Of a stretch of DNA of 64,000 nt, positions 1 through 9,478 are shown piece by piece. The notes beneath the pieces were generated by a model, which saw nothing but the letters and a program-made list of their open reading frames with translations, made no database searches and was not told where the DNA came from. The translations under genes were made by a program, and so were the position numbers. Each line of letters begins with the position of its first letter. The first letter of the stretch is position 1. The DNA lies in assembly GCA_942491555.1 (NCBI GenBank), contig CALOBN010000006.1, positions 62,001-126,000 on the forward strand, in the 5' to 3' direction. The stretch comes from Marinihelvus sp942491555. GTDB taxonomy: Bacteria; Pseudomonadota; Gammaproteobacteria; Xanthomonadales; SZUA-36.

Positions 1-314
1 GCACCCGGGAAATCTTTGGACCGGTGGTTTGCGTCTACGAATACGACGATATCAACGACGCCGTTGAGCAAGCCAACGCCTTGCCGGTTGCCTTCCAGGC
101 GGCCGTCTTCAGCAAGGAGATCGATGCCGCGATGCAGCTCTATCGCCAGCTCGACGCATCCGCCGTGATGCTGAACGACCATACTGCGTTTCGTGACGAC
201 GTGATGCCGTTCGCCGGCCTGCGCGAGTCTGGCCTCGGTGTCGGCGGTATTCCCTACACCATGCATGACATGCAAATCGACAAGCTGCTGGTTATCAAAT
301 CCAGCGGGCTGTAG
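1..314 (+). CDS. Aldehyde dehydrogenase family protein, C-terminal part (5' end outside window)
   Basis: The reading frame is open from base 3, so the gene enters from the left edge; about 103 residues are visible. They hold the ALDH-superfamily EIFGPVV motif, which contacts the nicotinamide side of the NAD(P) site, and a C-terminal GLRESGLGVGG segment typical of the oligomerisation tail. The catalytic Cys and general-base Glu lie upstream and cannot be checked. The family oxidises aldehydes to acids with NAD(P)+ in the cytosol. The FAGLRESGLG ending recalls GapN/lactaldehyde dehydrogenase-like members, but the substrate cannot be assigned from this fragment. It ends 73 bases before the 3' end of the convergent antiporter gene. 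Confidence 0.9.
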   Translation, partial: TREIFGPVVCVYEYDDINDAVEQANALPVAFQAAVFSKEIDAAMQLYRQLDASAVMLNDHTAFRDDVMPFAGLRESGLGVGGIPYTMHDMQIDKLLVIKSSGL

Positions 315-387
315 CCGTTTCGCGTGGCTGCGGTTTCGACGCGACAAAATACCTGAGGTTATAAAAAGCAGAACGTAAATTATGATC

Positions 388-1656
388 TCAGGCGGATTTC
401 ATGATTCGCTGGAGGAAGCTCAACGGGAACAGGCGACCGATGCTTATCCCCTGCACCAGGATGGAAAAGATAACAACGGCGTAGGTCATGTTGACGATCG
501 TTGCCTTCTCAGGCGAATCCGGAAGCGAGAGTGCCAGCGCCAAAGCAAGTCCGCCGCGCAATCCTCCCCATGTGAGGAGTTGCGTGAGGCTCCACCAGTT
601 GGCGTTCAGAACTCCAGCCCGGCTGAGGGGCACAATGGTGACAAAAACGCTCAACGCCCGGGCCACCAGGCAGACAAGGATTGCACCCGAAGCAACGATC
701 GCGAAATGCGACCATGAGACCGGGTGTACCACGACCACTGACAGGCCGATCATGACGAACAGCAGGGCGGTCAGAATCTCTTCGATGCCCTGCCAGAATA
801 TGGTGAGCGATCTTGTCTCTGGCTCGGTAAAGCGTGGCTTGGTGAAGTTGCCATAAATGATTCCCGCAACCACCATACCGATGGGTCCCGAAACCTCGAT
901 TTCCTCGGCAATGGCATAGCCCATGGCAACTGCGGACAGCGTTACAAGAAGCTGTGTGGGGTAGTCCCGGGTGCGCAGAAGCATATGGTGTATCACCAGG
1001 CCAACAATCAGCCCCAGGCCGGTTCCACCAAGCACTTCCCGCGCAAAAAGCAAGGATGCGCCGGATGCTGTTGGCTCCTCAATGCCTTTGACCACGGCCA
1101 GGCCGATGGTAAACAGAACGACCCCCACACCGTCATTGAATAATGATTCACCGTTGATGATGGTCTCGAGACGTTTGGGCAGACCGAGTTGCTTGAGGAT
1201 CGCCAGGGCGGCAATTGGATCAGTGGGTGAGATCAGGGCCCCGAAAACAAACAGGTAGGCAAACCCCAGCGTGACACCAAACAGCAGCAGGTAGTTGCTG
1301 AGCAGCACGGCGATCAGGATACCCGCGATGAGCGTGGAGCCGATTGCAAACGCTGCAATGGGCCATTTGGATTCCCCAAGTGCCTCTATCTTCACACCGG
1401 CACTGCCTGCAAACAGCATGAAGCACAGCACACCATTGAGCAGGCTGCTGCCCAGGTCCAGGCGGTTAATCAGGACCTCCTCCCAGCCCAGGGAATCCAG
1501 CCCAACGACTACCTTCAGCAGGAACAGGAGTGCAGTCAGCGCCAACGCCAGCAGCATCAGCCCGATCGTGGGCTGCAGGCGCAGAAAGCGCTCGTTGATC
1601 AGACTAAACAGTGCCGCAAGTCCCAGCAGAGCAGCGGCACTCATCAGCAAATCCAT
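388..1656 (-). CDS. CPA1-family Na+/H+ antiporter (NhaP-like)
   Basis: A 422-residue integral membrane protein with about a dozen hydrophobic segments. It has the CPA1 signature SPTDPIAALAIL and, further on, NGESLFNDGVGVVLF, whose Asn-Asp pair lies in the ion-exchange site. Members exchange cytoplasmic Na+ (or K+) for periplasmic H+ in the inner membrane, for pH and salt homeostasis. The start at 1656 is chosen because AAAGGGG stands about 7 bases upstream and the protein then begins directly with a hydrophobic segment; a longer frame to 1710 adds only a polar, non-conserved tail. It is a monocistron convergent with the aldehyde dehydrogenase fragment. No C-terminal TrkA-type regulatory domain is present, so this is the short CPA1 form. 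Confidence 0.9.
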   Translation of the reverse strand: MDLLMSAAALLGLAALFSLINERFLRLQPTIGLMLLALALTALLFLLKVVVGLDSLGWEEVLINRLDLGSSLLNGVLCFMLFAGSAGVKIEALGESKWPIAAFAIGSTLIAGILIAVLLSNYLLLFGVTLGFAYLFVFGALISPTDPIAALAILKQLGLPKRLETIINGESLFNDGVGVVLFTIGLAVVKGIEEPTASGASLLFAREVLGGTGLGLIVGLVIHHMLLRTRDYPTQLLVTLSAVAMGYAIAEEIEVSGPIGMVVAGIIYGNFTKPRFTEPETRSLTIFWQGIEEILTALLFVMIGLSVVVVHPVSWSHFAIVASGAILVCLVARALSVFVTIVPLSRAGVLNANWWSLTQLLTWGGLRGGLALALALSLPDSPEKATIVNMTYAVVIFSILVQGISIGRLFPLSFLQRIMKSA

Positions 1657-1804
1657 CGTGACCCCTTTCTGGTTATGTGTTTGGGAAACCTGAGTCTCAT
1701 CACTGGCCATCAGCCAAAGATCATTTGACGCCGTTATTGGGCAGGCGAGCCCGTACCTCGTTGATGCTGCAACGTCTCGCTATTGAGGACCGACACGTTT
1801 GGCC

Positions 1805-3691
1805 TCAGGTGGGGTCTCCCGTCATCTCCCAGTGTTCCGGTGAGCGCCACATGCCCGACAGCAGTAGCGTCCGGATGGCAATCATCTCCTTGGGGATGCG
1901 GTCATAGAGCCTGATGAACAGTTCATCCGTTTCCAGCAGTTCCTTGTCCCAATCGCGCTTGTCGATTGACATGGCCTTGAGGAAGTCTTCTTTGCTGAAG
2001 TTTTCCAGGCCCTCCCAGTCGATATCACGGTGCGTTGGCATCCAGCCGATCGGGCTCTCAATGGCATTGGCACGGCCGCCTTTGGAACGCTTAACGATCC
2101 ACTCGAGGATGCGCATATTCTCACCAAATCCGGGCCAGACAAATTTACCCTCCTCATCACGGCGGAACCAGTTCACGCCGAAGATGCGCGGCGGGTTGGG
2201 TATGTTGCGGCCAAAGTTCAGCCAATGATTGAAGTAATCACCCATGTGGTAGCCGGCAAAGGGCAACATGGCGAAGGGATCGCGGCGCACCACGCCGAGT
2301 TTGCCAAAGGCAGCGGCGGTCATTTCCGAGCCCATGGTGGCAGCCAGGTAAACGCCATAGGCCCAGTTAAAGGACTGGAACACCAGGGGGATCGTGTCGG
2401 AGCGACGTCCACCAAATACGAAAGCCTTGATCGGCACACCTTGCGGGTCTTCCCAGGCCTCATCCACTACCGGATTCTGACCGGCCGGTGCGGTAAAGCG
2501 GGCGTTGGGATGCGCAGCAGGGCTTTCAGAGTCCGGCGTCCAGTCGTTGCCGTGCCAGTCGATGGCGTGGGCAGGTGGATCACCGTCCATGCCTTCCCAC
2601 CAGACGTCACCATCGTCGGTCAGGGCCACGTTGGTAAAAATGGTATTTTCCTTGATCGACTCCATGGCGCTTGCGTTGGAGACGTAGGAAGTTCCCGGCG
2701 CGACACCGAAATAGCCTGCCTCGGGGTTAATGGCATACAGCCTGCCGTCCGCGCCGGGTTTGATCCAGGCGATATCGTCACCCACGGTGGTGATTTTCCA
2801 GCCCTTCTCCTGAAACGCCTTGGGCGGCACGATCATGGCGAAATTGGTTTTTCCGCAGGCACTCGGAAACGCAGCGGCAATATAGGTTTTCTCACCACTG
2901 GGTTCCTCAACCCCCATGATGAGCATATGTTCCGCGAGCCAGCCCTCGTCCCTTGCCATGGTGGAAGCGATGCGCAATGCCAGGCATTTTTTACCCAGCA
3001 AGGCGTTGCCGCCGTAACCCGAACCATAGGACCAGATCGAGCGCTCTTCCGGAAAATGCACAATGTATTTAACGTCCGGATTGCAGGGCCAGGACACGTC
3101 TTGCTCGCCGGGCTCCAGCGGCGCGCCGATGGTATGCACGCAGGGAACGAAGGGTCCGTCTTCGCCCAATACGTCAAACACCGCTTTGCCCATGCGAGTC
3201 ATGATCCTCATATTGACCACGACATAGGGTGAGTCGCTGATCTCGATGCCGATCTGGGCGATGTCTGACCCCAGCGGACCCATGCTGAATGGAATCACAT
3301 ACATCGTGCGACCTTGCATGGCGCCGTCCATGATCTTGTTCAGGACCGCTTTCATCTCCTGCGGATGCATCCAGTTGTTGGTTGGCCCTGCATCGCCCTC
3401 ATTCAGGCTACAAATATAGGTACGGTCCTCGACGCGAGCGACATCACTGGGATCTGAGCGCGCCAGGAAAGAATCAGGGCGCTTCTCGGGGTTCAGGCGA
3501 ATAAACGTGCCGGCATCCACCAAAGCCTGGCACATGGCGTCATATTCTTCCTGCGAGCCATCGCACCAGTGAATCTGATCCGGCTTGAGCAGCGCCGCCA
3601 TCTCTGCAACCCATGCTTTGGCCTGTTTGTGGTGCACATAGGAAGGTGTATTCATGGGCATTGATCGCTGTGTTTGGAGGGCGCTTTTCAT
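1805..3691 (-). CDS. pckG: Phosphoenolpyruvate carboxykinase (GTP)
   Basis: Converts oxaloacetate plus GTP to PEP plus CO2, the first committed step of gluconeogenesis, in the cytosol. The frame gives 628 residues, close to the roughly 600 of GTP-type PEPCKs. The P-loop variant FPSACGKTNFAM near residue 278 and the metal/phosphate motif VGDDIAWIKP about 30 residues later are diagnostic of the GTP class rather than the ATP class. ATGs at 3691, 3661 and 3655 are all possible; MNTPSYVHH (3655) fits family N-termini best, but none has a strong ribosome site. It is a single-gene unit, 148 bases downstream of the gene ending at 3741 and on the same strand. Product certain; start uncertain by 12 residues. 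Confidence 0.96.
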   Translation of the reverse strand: MKSALQTQRSMPMNTPSYVHHKQAKAWVAEMAALLKPDQIHWCDGSQEEYDAMCQALVDAGTFIRLNPEKRPDSFLARSDPSDVARVEDRTYICSLNEGDAGPTNNWMHPQEMKAVLNKIMDGAMQGRTMYVIPFSMGPLGSDIAQIGIEISDSPYVVVNMRIMTRMGKAVFDVLGEDGPFVPCVHTIGAPLEPGEQDVSWPCNPDVKYIVHFPEERSIWSYGSGYGGNALLGKKCLALRIASTMARDEGWLAEHMLIMGVEEPSGEKTYIAAAFPSACGKTNFAMIVPPKAFQEKGWKITTVGDDIAWIKPGADGRLYAINPEAGYFGVAPGTSYVSNASAMESIKENTIFTNVALTDDGDVWWEGMDGDPPAHAIDWHGNDWTPDSESPAAHPNARFTAPAGQNPVVDEAWEDPQGVPIKAFVFGGRRSDTIPLVFQSFNWAYGVYLAATMGSEMTAAAFGKLGVVRRDPFAMLPFAGYHMGDYFNHWLNFGRNIPNPPRIFGVNWFRRDEEGKFVWPGFGENMRILEWIVKRSKGGRANAIESPIGWMPTHRDIDWEGLENFSKEDFLKAMSIDKRDWDKELLETDELFIRLYDRIPKEMIAIRTLLLSGMWRSPEHWEMTGDPT

Positions 3692-3740
3692 CGGGAAGAG
3701 CGCCTTTTGGCTTCAAAGAAATAATCAGACTCCTGATTAT

Positions 3741-4295
3741 TCACCGGCGGTTTTGTTGCCGCAAGCCCATCCAGCCGAATGTGACGAGCAGGAGAAACAG
3801 CAGGGCCAGGCCATATACGCCCGTCGCGGGAATTGACGCGGGTCCCGTAACCGGGGGTGCAGCAACACCGTTACACGTCAGACTTGATGTCTGAATCTGA
3901 GTGCCGCTGTTGTTCAGCAGGTCAAACTGCAGCTCGAGGGTGCCTGAGATAGCGCCGACTGCACCCGGCGAACAGGACACCTCGACCAGACATACCTGGC
4001 TCTCCCGGTTGGCACTGAAATCCACACCGACACAGCCCTGGCTCGCGACCAGGCTGTTCCCAACCGGATTGATGATCGTGATGCTGGTTACGGTGCCGTT
4101 ATTCGCATTACCGTTGAGGTCACCCTGACCATTGAAAGCAATGCCGATGGTGGCATCTTCAGAGCCCGTCGAACCCACTGCCACATCGCCCAGGTCCAGC
4201 GTGGCCGGACTCAGGGTCGCGTCAATATCGGCATTGACCGTGAGCGCAGCACCACACAAACACACCAACACAAAAAGCTTTTTAAACGTTGTCAT
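3741..4295 (-). CDS. Exported protein with C-terminal sorting-signal-like anchor
   Basis: A 184-residue protein with an N-terminal signal peptide (TTFKKLFVLVCLCGAALTVNA), an Ig-like body whose LDLGDVAVGSTGSEDATIGI stretch recalls the ASPM-SPD2-Hydin/choice-of-anchor fold, and a tripartite C-terminus: IPATG, a hydrophobic helix, then RQQNRR. That tail resembles IPTL/PEP-CTERM-type signals processed by exosortase-like enzymes, though IPATG is not the canonical IPTL. Two Cys pairs suggest periplasmic disulfides. The start at 4295 is preceded by GAGGGAA; the frame could run to 4325 without support. A promoter-like TATAAT lies about 48 bases upstream. Function unknown; a surface or cell-envelope structural role is an inference. 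Confidence 0.75.
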   Translation of the reverse strand: MTTFKKLFVLVCLCGAALTVNADIDATLSPATLDLGDVAVGSTGSEDATIGIAFNGQGDLNGNANNGTVTSITIINPVGNSLVASQGCVGVDFSANRESQVCLVEVSCSPGAVGAISGTLELQFDLLNNSGTQIQTSSLTCNGVAAPPVTGPASIPATGVYGLALLFLLLVTFGWMGLRQQNRR

Positions 4296-4340
4296 AAACA
4301 GTTCCCTCAAACCCAATTCAGTCATATTGAAGCCAGAGCT

Positions 4341-4357
4341 AAATTATAAACACTGCC
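4341..4357 (-). promoter_or_regulatory. Promoter-like element (TATAAT core)
   Basis: Reads GGCAGTGTTTATAATTT on the minus strand, 46 bases upstream of the start at 4295. It is one of six similar minus-strand elements in this window (consensus GGCAGTTTATACTTCC), each 30-95 bases upstream of a gene start. A clear -35 box is not visible. Confidence 0.45.
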
Positions 4358-4430
4358 CGCGCCGGTGTTATTGATGAAGGTCAAATCTTTCCGGCGCTAA
4401 TATCCGGTATATTTCACTAAACTACCCACC

Positions 4431-5459
4431 ATGCATCAACGCTCCTTTCCTTCAGCGTTCCTGGCCAGCGCACTACTCTATCTCACCAGCGCGCCAGCCA
4501 GTCACGCTGCGGAGACGCTACCCTGGCTTGACGTCGGGTTCCTGCTTTTCGGTGACTTCTATACTATTCCGAGCCACCATCTTGAAAGCGGTGACGGTGC
4601 CACGGGAGTGGTGCTGCGCCGCGGTTACCTCACGGGCAACCTGGACTGGTCCAATAACTGGTTCGGTCGCGTTCGCCTTGAGCTGAACCAATCCGGGGAG
4701 TTTGAAGCCTATGACTTCGAGCTCGACTTCAAGGACATTTACGTCGGCAGGGACTTTGCTGAGCACAGGGCACTCTTCGGCCTGATTCCCACCCTGACCT
4801 TTGATGTGGTCGAGAGCTCCTGGGGTAAGCGCCACCTGTTGCGGACACCCCTTGACCTGCAAGGTGAACCGAGCCGGGATACGGGAGCATCCCTCAAAGG
4901 CCCCCTAAACGAGACAGGACGCTTCAGCTACCGGGTTATGCTCGGCAGCGGCGCGGAATTCGGCGCCGAATCGGGCGATGGCCGCAAGGCCATGCTCGCC
5001 CTCAACCTGGAAATAACCGACCGTTGGATGGTCGATGTCTATTGGGACCAGGAAAAGCTCGAGGGTCCCACCGATCGCCGCACCCTGCAGGTGTTCAGCG
5101 AATATAACGCTCAGGACTGGCGCCTCGGTGCGCTTTACGCCAACCAGGACCGGCAAGAGGATGCACCCCTTGAAGTGGCGTCGGCCTGGTGGATTCGCCG
5201 CCTGGCGCCCAACACGGACCTGATCACGCGCATTGACCGGCTGTTCGAGCCCAGCCCCAGGGGTAACAACATCAGCTACATTCCCTTCGATCCCTCGGCA
5301 ACCGCAACCATGTTCTATGCCGGGGTCGAATTTTTTCTTGGCGACCACGTGTCCGTGACACCAAACCTCGTCGTAACCGCCTATGACCGCAATGACCAGG
5401 GCATCCGACCTGAAACGGACGTGTACCTGCGGCTGACGGCATTCGTCAATTTCGAGTGA
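4431..5459 (+). CDS. Outer-membrane porin, OprP/OprO-like
   Basis: A 342-residue exported protein. It has a signal peptide ending near ASHAAE, then alternating aromatic/polar beta strands, and ends in an aromatic-rich strand (LRLTAFVNFE) as expected for an outer-membrane barrel. The pattern (VVLRRGYLTGNLDWSNNWFGRV, then ELDFKDIYVGRDF) is that of the phosphate-selective porin O/P superfamily, in which the N-terminal RRG...G motif is common. It probably forms a substrate-selective channel in the outer membrane; specificity for phosphate or polyphosphate cannot be inferred. No pst/pho genes lie nearby. It is divergent from the gene ending at 3741. Confidence 0.65.
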   Translation: MHQRSFPSAFLASALLYLTSAPASHAAETLPWLDVGFLLFGDFYTIPSHHLESGDGATGVVLRRGYLTGNLDWSNNWFGRVRLELNQSGEFEAYDFELDFKDIYVGRDFAEHRALFGLIPTLTFDVVESSWGKRHLLRTPLDLQGEPSRDTGASLKGPLNETGRFSYRVMLGSGAEFGAESGDGRKAMLALNLEITDRWMVDVYWDQEKLEGPTDRRTLQVFSEYNAQDWRLGALYANQDRQEDAPLEVASAWWIRRLAPNTDLITRIDRLFEPSPRGNNISYIPFDPSATATMFYAGVEFFLGDHVSVTPNLVVTAYDRNDQGIRPETDVYLRLTAFVNFE

Positions 5460-5540
5460 GGCCATCGGGAGATTTTCCGGATCGGCCGGGGTGTGGCACA
5501 GGTACTGCAATCGGCGCGGCACGGTGGTAGTTTTAGCGAC

Positions 5541-7928
5541 ATGAAAACAAAAAAAGGTCAGTACTACATTGGCAAGGAGAGCGACAGCGGCGAACCCGTG
5601 CTGCTGAAAGCCAGCTCCCTGACAACCCACGGCGTGATTTTCGGCATGACCGGGTCCGGCAAGACCGGTCTCGGGGTCAATGTGCTGGAAGAGGCGCTGT
5701 TGAATGAAACGCCCACCCTCATCCTCGATCCAAAGGGGGATATGGGCAATATCATGCTCAATTTCCCGGAAAGCTCACCTGCAGATCTCGAGCCCTGGAT
5801 GGATGCGGGCAAGGCCAAACGCAAGGGCAAAACCATTGCCGAACTGGCGGAAAAAGAATCCGCCGAGCGGCGCGAAGAACTCGCCGCTGACGGCATAACG
5901 CCGGAGCGCATCGCGCAACTCCGTGACACAACCGATTTCCGCATCTACACACCCGGATCATCCATCGGAATCGGCATGAACGTGCTGGGCTCCCTGGAGG
6001 CGCCGAAGCTTGACTGGGATTTGCATGCCGAGACCGTTCGCGACGAAATTGAGGGGCTGGTCTCTTCCATCCTGGTGCTGGCAGGTGTGAAGTCTGATCC
6101 GGTATCTGGTCCGGAGCACATCTTGCTCTCGATGATCATCGAAACCTGGTGGCGCGAGGGCAAGGACCTGGACCTGGCGACCCTGGTCGGGCAAATTCCA
6201 AAGCCCCCGTTCCGCAAGCTCGGGGTGTTCGACCTGGAGATGTTCTTCCCCGAAAAGGACCGCATGAAGCTGGCCCTGCAGCTCAATACACTGTTGGCTT
6301 CTCCTTCCATGGCATCCTGGCTGGAAGGCGAGCCCATTGACATTGAAAAGCTCCTCGGCGGCGATGGAAAAACCCCCTGCGCCATTATTTACATGGCGCA
6401 CCTTGGCGAAACCGAGCGCCAGTTCATCGTCACCCTGCTCCTGTCCAAGGTTGTTACCTGGATGCGGTCACGGCCTGGAAGCGGCGAACTGGGGGCACTG
6501 ATCTACATGGACGAGTGCTTTGGCTATGTTCCGCCTTCTGCCGAACCGCCGTCCAAGAAGCCGATCCTGACGATTCTCAAGCAGGCCCGGGCGTTTGGTG
6601 TCGGGCTGGTGCTGGTCACCCAGAACCCGGTCGACATTGACTACAAGGCCATGTCGAATGCCGGCACCTGGATCGTGGGCCGTCTGCAAACGGAAAATGA
6701 CAAACGGCGGGTGCTCGACGGCATTCGTGGCGGCTTGCCGGACCTGGATGCGCGCCTTTCCAACCTGGAAAAGCGCCAGTTCCTGCTGTACCAGGCCAAG
6801 AGCTCTGAACAGGTAATCCTGCATCGACGCCAGGCCATGTGTTTTCGCTCCGGCCCCTTCACAAGAGCCCAGGTGGCGTCCCTCATGGCAGGGGAAAAAG
6901 CGGCCCTGGCTGCCGCTGCGCCGACTGAAGTTGCTGCGGTTGAAGCCACCACCGGAGATGCAAACCCAAGCGCGCCCGCCCTGGACGATGTAAACACCCC
7001 CGCCGCCATAGCCCCGCAAGTCGCTGCAGGGATCGAAACCTGTTATCTCGATCCCGCCACGCCCTGGGCAAAGGATATTGGCGCAGATCCGACCTCAAAA
7101 CGTCTCGCACCAGCCGCTGCGGTAACCGTGCAACTGCTGTTTGATGATACCCGCGCCGCGGTCAATCACACCGAGGTATACGAGGCGGTTATCTTTCCGC
7201 TCGACGGCATGATCGACGTGGCCGATGTGCACACCGTTGATTACGACGATCGGGACTTTTCCCCGACTGCACCGGACGGCGCCCGCTACGAACTGGGAAA
7301 TACGAAACTACAGAACAAGACTTTCTGGTCATCCCTGTCCGCAGACCTGAAGAATTACCTCGCTGCCCATCAGAGCGTGGCTGTGTGGAAGTGTGAACCG
7401 CTCAAACTCTATTCACGCATTGAAGAAAGCGAGGCAGATTTCATTGCCCGTTGCCGCAGTGCTGCTGATGACAAGGCAGATGAGGCCATCGCGAAGTTGC
7501 GCTCAACCTATGCCAGCCGCATTGACCGGGTTGAAGATCAGATATCCACAGCCGATTCCCGGGTTCGCGAACTGGAAGATGATGCCTCGGCCAGAACGCA
7601 GTCCGAGGTGTTGTCCGGGGTGGGTGACCTGTTGGGCGCGGTGCTCAGCGGGCGGTTCGGCTCCACGACGCTGAACAAGGCCGCTTCGCGGCGGACTGCC
7701 TCGCGCAAGGCCAAGGCTCGTCTGCAAACAGCGCAGGAGCGCCTGGATGCCAAGCAACAGGATCTGGAGGAGCTGGAACAGGAACTGGAAGATGCCCTGG
7801 TGGCCATCCAGGAAGAGCACGATGTCATGGCCGAATCCCTGGAAAAGCTGGATATCGGCCTGGAGAAAACCGATATCCGCGTGGCCGAAGCGAAACTGGT
7901 GTGGGTGCCAGTCAGCCAAGCATCCTGA
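5541..7928 (+). CDS. HerA-like FtsK-superfamily ATPase with C-terminal coiled coil
   Basis: A 795-residue protein. Walker A GMTGSGKT is at residues 35-42, following a short beta-barrel-like segment, and a Walker B-type LIYMDE sits near residue 320, followed by VLVTQNPVDIDYKAMSN, the sensor/arginine region typical of HerA/DUF87/DUF853 ATPases. After about residue 440 there is an Ala/Pro-rich linker, then a domain ending in a long Glu/Arg/Ala-rich coiled coil (residues roughly 640-780) with a small Gly-rich insert (LLGAVLSGRFG). HerA proteins are hexameric DNA translocases, often paired with the NurA nuclease; no nurA is present here. ATG 5541 is chosen over a GTG at 5493 because it begins with the conserved MKTKKGQYYIG; neither has a strong ribosome site. 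Confidence 0.85.
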   Translation: MKTKKGQYYIGKESDSGEPVLLKASSLTTHGVIFGMTGSGKTGLGVNVLEEALLNETPTLILDPKGDMGNIMLNFPESSPADLEPWMDAGKAKRKGKTIAELAEKESAERREELAADGITPERIAQLRDTTDFRIYTPGSSIGIGMNVLGSLEAPKLDWDLHAETVRDEIEGLVSSILVLAGVKSDPVSGPEHILLSMIIETWWREGKDLDLATLVGQIPKPPFRKLGVFDLEMFFPEKDRMKLALQLNTLLASPSMASWLEGEPIDIEKLLGGDGKTPCAIIYMAHLGETERQFIVTLLLSKVVTWMRSRPGSGELGALIYMDECFGYVPPSAEPPSKKPILTILKQARAFGVGLVLVTQNPVDIDYKAMSNAGTWIVGRLQTENDKRRVLDGIRGGLPDLDARLSNLEKRQFLLYQAKSSEQVILHRRQAMCFRSGPFTRAQVASLMAGEKAALAAAAPTEVAAVEATTGDANPSAPALDDVNTPAAIAPQVAAGIETCYLDPATPWAKDIGADPTSKRLAPAAAVTVQLLFDDTRAAVNHTEVYEAVIFPLDGMIDVADVHTVDYDDRDFSPTAPDGARYELGNTKLQNKTFWSSLSADLKNYLAAHQSVAVWKCEPLKLYSRIEESEADFIARCRSAADDKADEAIAKLRSTYASRIDRVEDQISTADSRVRELEDDASARTQSEVLSGVGDLLGAVLSGRFGSTTLNKAASRRTASRKAKARLQTAQERLDAKQQDLEELEQELEDALVAIQEEHDVMAESLEKLDIGLEKTDIRVAEAKLVWVPVSQAS

Positions 7929-7983
7929 ATAGTCCCCGGGTGTTGCGGATCGGCCAACGCCAGACTGCGTTGTGGTTTACGAA

Positions 7984-8514
7984 TTACTCGCTCACTGAGG
8001 CGGGATTCGAGGCCGTGAGCGATTCGATCGCGGCAGTTTTAACATCATCAACGGCTGGGGCCACCTGCGCCAGGTTACTGCCAGCCGGCGCATTCGCGAT
8101 TTCATCGAAGACTACCAGGCAACCCTCGCCGTCTGGCTGCAGGGTTATGGTCCAGATTACATAGGCACCCATCGCCTGCAAAGGTCCGAACGGGGCTTCC
8201 AGGCGCAGAACCTGGCCTTCAAGAATGGTGAGGATCTGTCCATGAGCAACAGCGTTGTTGTCCCACGTTTCCTGCCACAGGCCGCCCGCCCTGGGATCCA
8301 GTGACAGATTGTCAGCATCGCCGGAGTAACTGTGTTCGGCACTCCACCAACTCGCCGGATTCACTAACCGCTTCCAGAGCTCCTCTGGCGACATATCAGT
8401 GCTTGCTTCATGCCGCAGCACATAGCTGGTGTCTGAGGAGGACACGACCTCTGCACCGGCAACAGGCGCCAGCGCAGTAAGCAGCCCGGCGAGGGCAATC
8501 CGGGAAGTAATCAT
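7984..8514 (-). CDS. Exported SRPBCC-family protein
   Basis: A 176-residue protein with a signal peptide (MITSRIALAGLLTALAPVAGA) and a START/Bet v1-like ligand-binding fold: an early SPEELWKRLVNPASWWS helix with the typical WW, LQAMGAYVIWTITLQPDGEGC in the central sheet and a C-terminal helix. Family members bind hydrophobic ligands or act as polyketide cyclase-like enzymes; most are cytosolic, so the signal peptide makes this a periplasmic member. GGAGAG lies about 10 bases before the ATG at 8514; an upstream extension to 8562 is unlikely. It is convergent with the HerA-like gene and divergent from the methyltransferase at 8695. Confidence 0.75.
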   Translation of the reverse strand: MITSRIALAGLLTALAPVAGAEVVSSSDTSYVLRHEASTDMSPEELWKRLVNPASWWSAEHSYSGDADNLSLDPRAGGLWQETWDNNAVAHGQILTILEGQVLRLEAPFGPLQAMGAYVIWTITLQPDGEGCLVVFDEIANAPAGSNLAQVAPAVDDVKTAAIESLTASNPASVSE

Positions 8515-8694
8515 TTTTGAACTCTCCGCAGGCAGCAATCTGTACATCATAATTAATAGCAACTTTTATCCTGCTGAACCCGGGCGCAGTAAAGACAACT
8601 CATGACCTCGCTCGTCAGTCGGCCTGCCTTGCTGGTTAATTTCACCGATCCGGTCTACGCTTGATGGACTGTCAGCGAGAAGAGAAGCGTCCGA

Positions 8695-9447
8695 ATGAAG
8701 CAAGTTTGCGTATGCCTCGTACTGCTATTAAGCGGGGCGATTTCACAGGCGTTTGCCGTTGAAAGTGACGTCGCTGCCGCCCTTGCAGATCCAGCCCGGC
8801 AACAGGCCGATATCGAGCGGGATTCAACGCGCAAGCCGGCCGAGGTATTGGATTTCTTTGGCATCGGTGCCGGCATGACCGTTCTGGAGGTGTTCTCCGG
8901 CGGTGGCTATTACACCCAGATTCTGGATGCCGTGGTGGGCGATGAGGGTCGATTGCTGTCGCACAACAACATGGCCTACCTTGACTATGTCGGCGCCGAA
9001 TACGAAGCCCGTTTTGATGCAGGTGTCTTGCCCAACACTGAGCAGATCCTGGCTGAACTGGACGAACTTAACTTCCCCCCCGGGTCCCTCGATGCGGTGC
9101 TGCTGATTCAGACCTGGCACGACTTTCTGTATGAAGAGGACGGCTGGCCTGATGCCGATGAGGATGCGTTCCTGGAAAAACTATGCACCGCCATGAAACC
9201 AGGAGCGGTGCTGGGTGTGGTCGATCATGCCGGCAGACCTGGTGATGACCCCGAAACAACGGCCTCTGACCTGCACCGCGTGGATCCGGCCCTGGTGCGG
9301 CTGGCCATTCTTGATCATTGCTTCGAGTTGGCCGGCGAGATTGATGTACTGGCAAACCCCGCTGACGATCCCGGGATCAGTGCCACCCAGGGTCCCATGC
9401 GGGGCCGGACAGATCGGTTCGTCATGAAGTTTGTGCGCAAAGGATGA
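8695..9447 (+). CDS. Exported class I SAM methyltransferase-like protein
   Basis: A 250-residue protein: signal peptide (KQVCVCLVLLLSGAISQAFA), then a Rossmann methyltransferase fold with the SAM-binding glycine motif VLEVFSGGGYYTQIL near residue 65, and LDAVLLIQTWHDF as the motif after strand 4. This matches the COG4798-type predicted methyltransferases, many of which carry signal peptides although SAM is not expected in the periplasm, so activity and substrate are unclear. The start ATG 8695 has GAGAAGAG upstream. A strong inverted repeat at 9479-9518 follows it. Confidence 0.8.
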   Translation: MKQVCVCLVLLLSGAISQAFAVESDVAAALADPARQQADIERDSTRKPAEVLDFFGIGAGMTVLEVFSGGGYYTQILDAVVGDEGRLLSHNNMAYLDYVGAEYEARFDAGVLPNTEQILAELDELNFPPGSLDAVLLIQTWHDFLYEEDGWPDADEDAFLEKLCTAMKPGAVLGVVDHAGRPGDDPETTASDLHRVDPALVRLAILDHCFELAGEIDVLANPADDPGISATQGPMRGRTDRFVMKFVRKG

Positions 9448-9478
9448 GCGATACGGGTGGATGTTTTAAATAGCATTT

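Noticed and set aside
2030..3232. 400-codon plus-strand frame opposite pckG
   Set aside because: It is the complement of a clearly conserved PEP carboxykinase and has no family signature.
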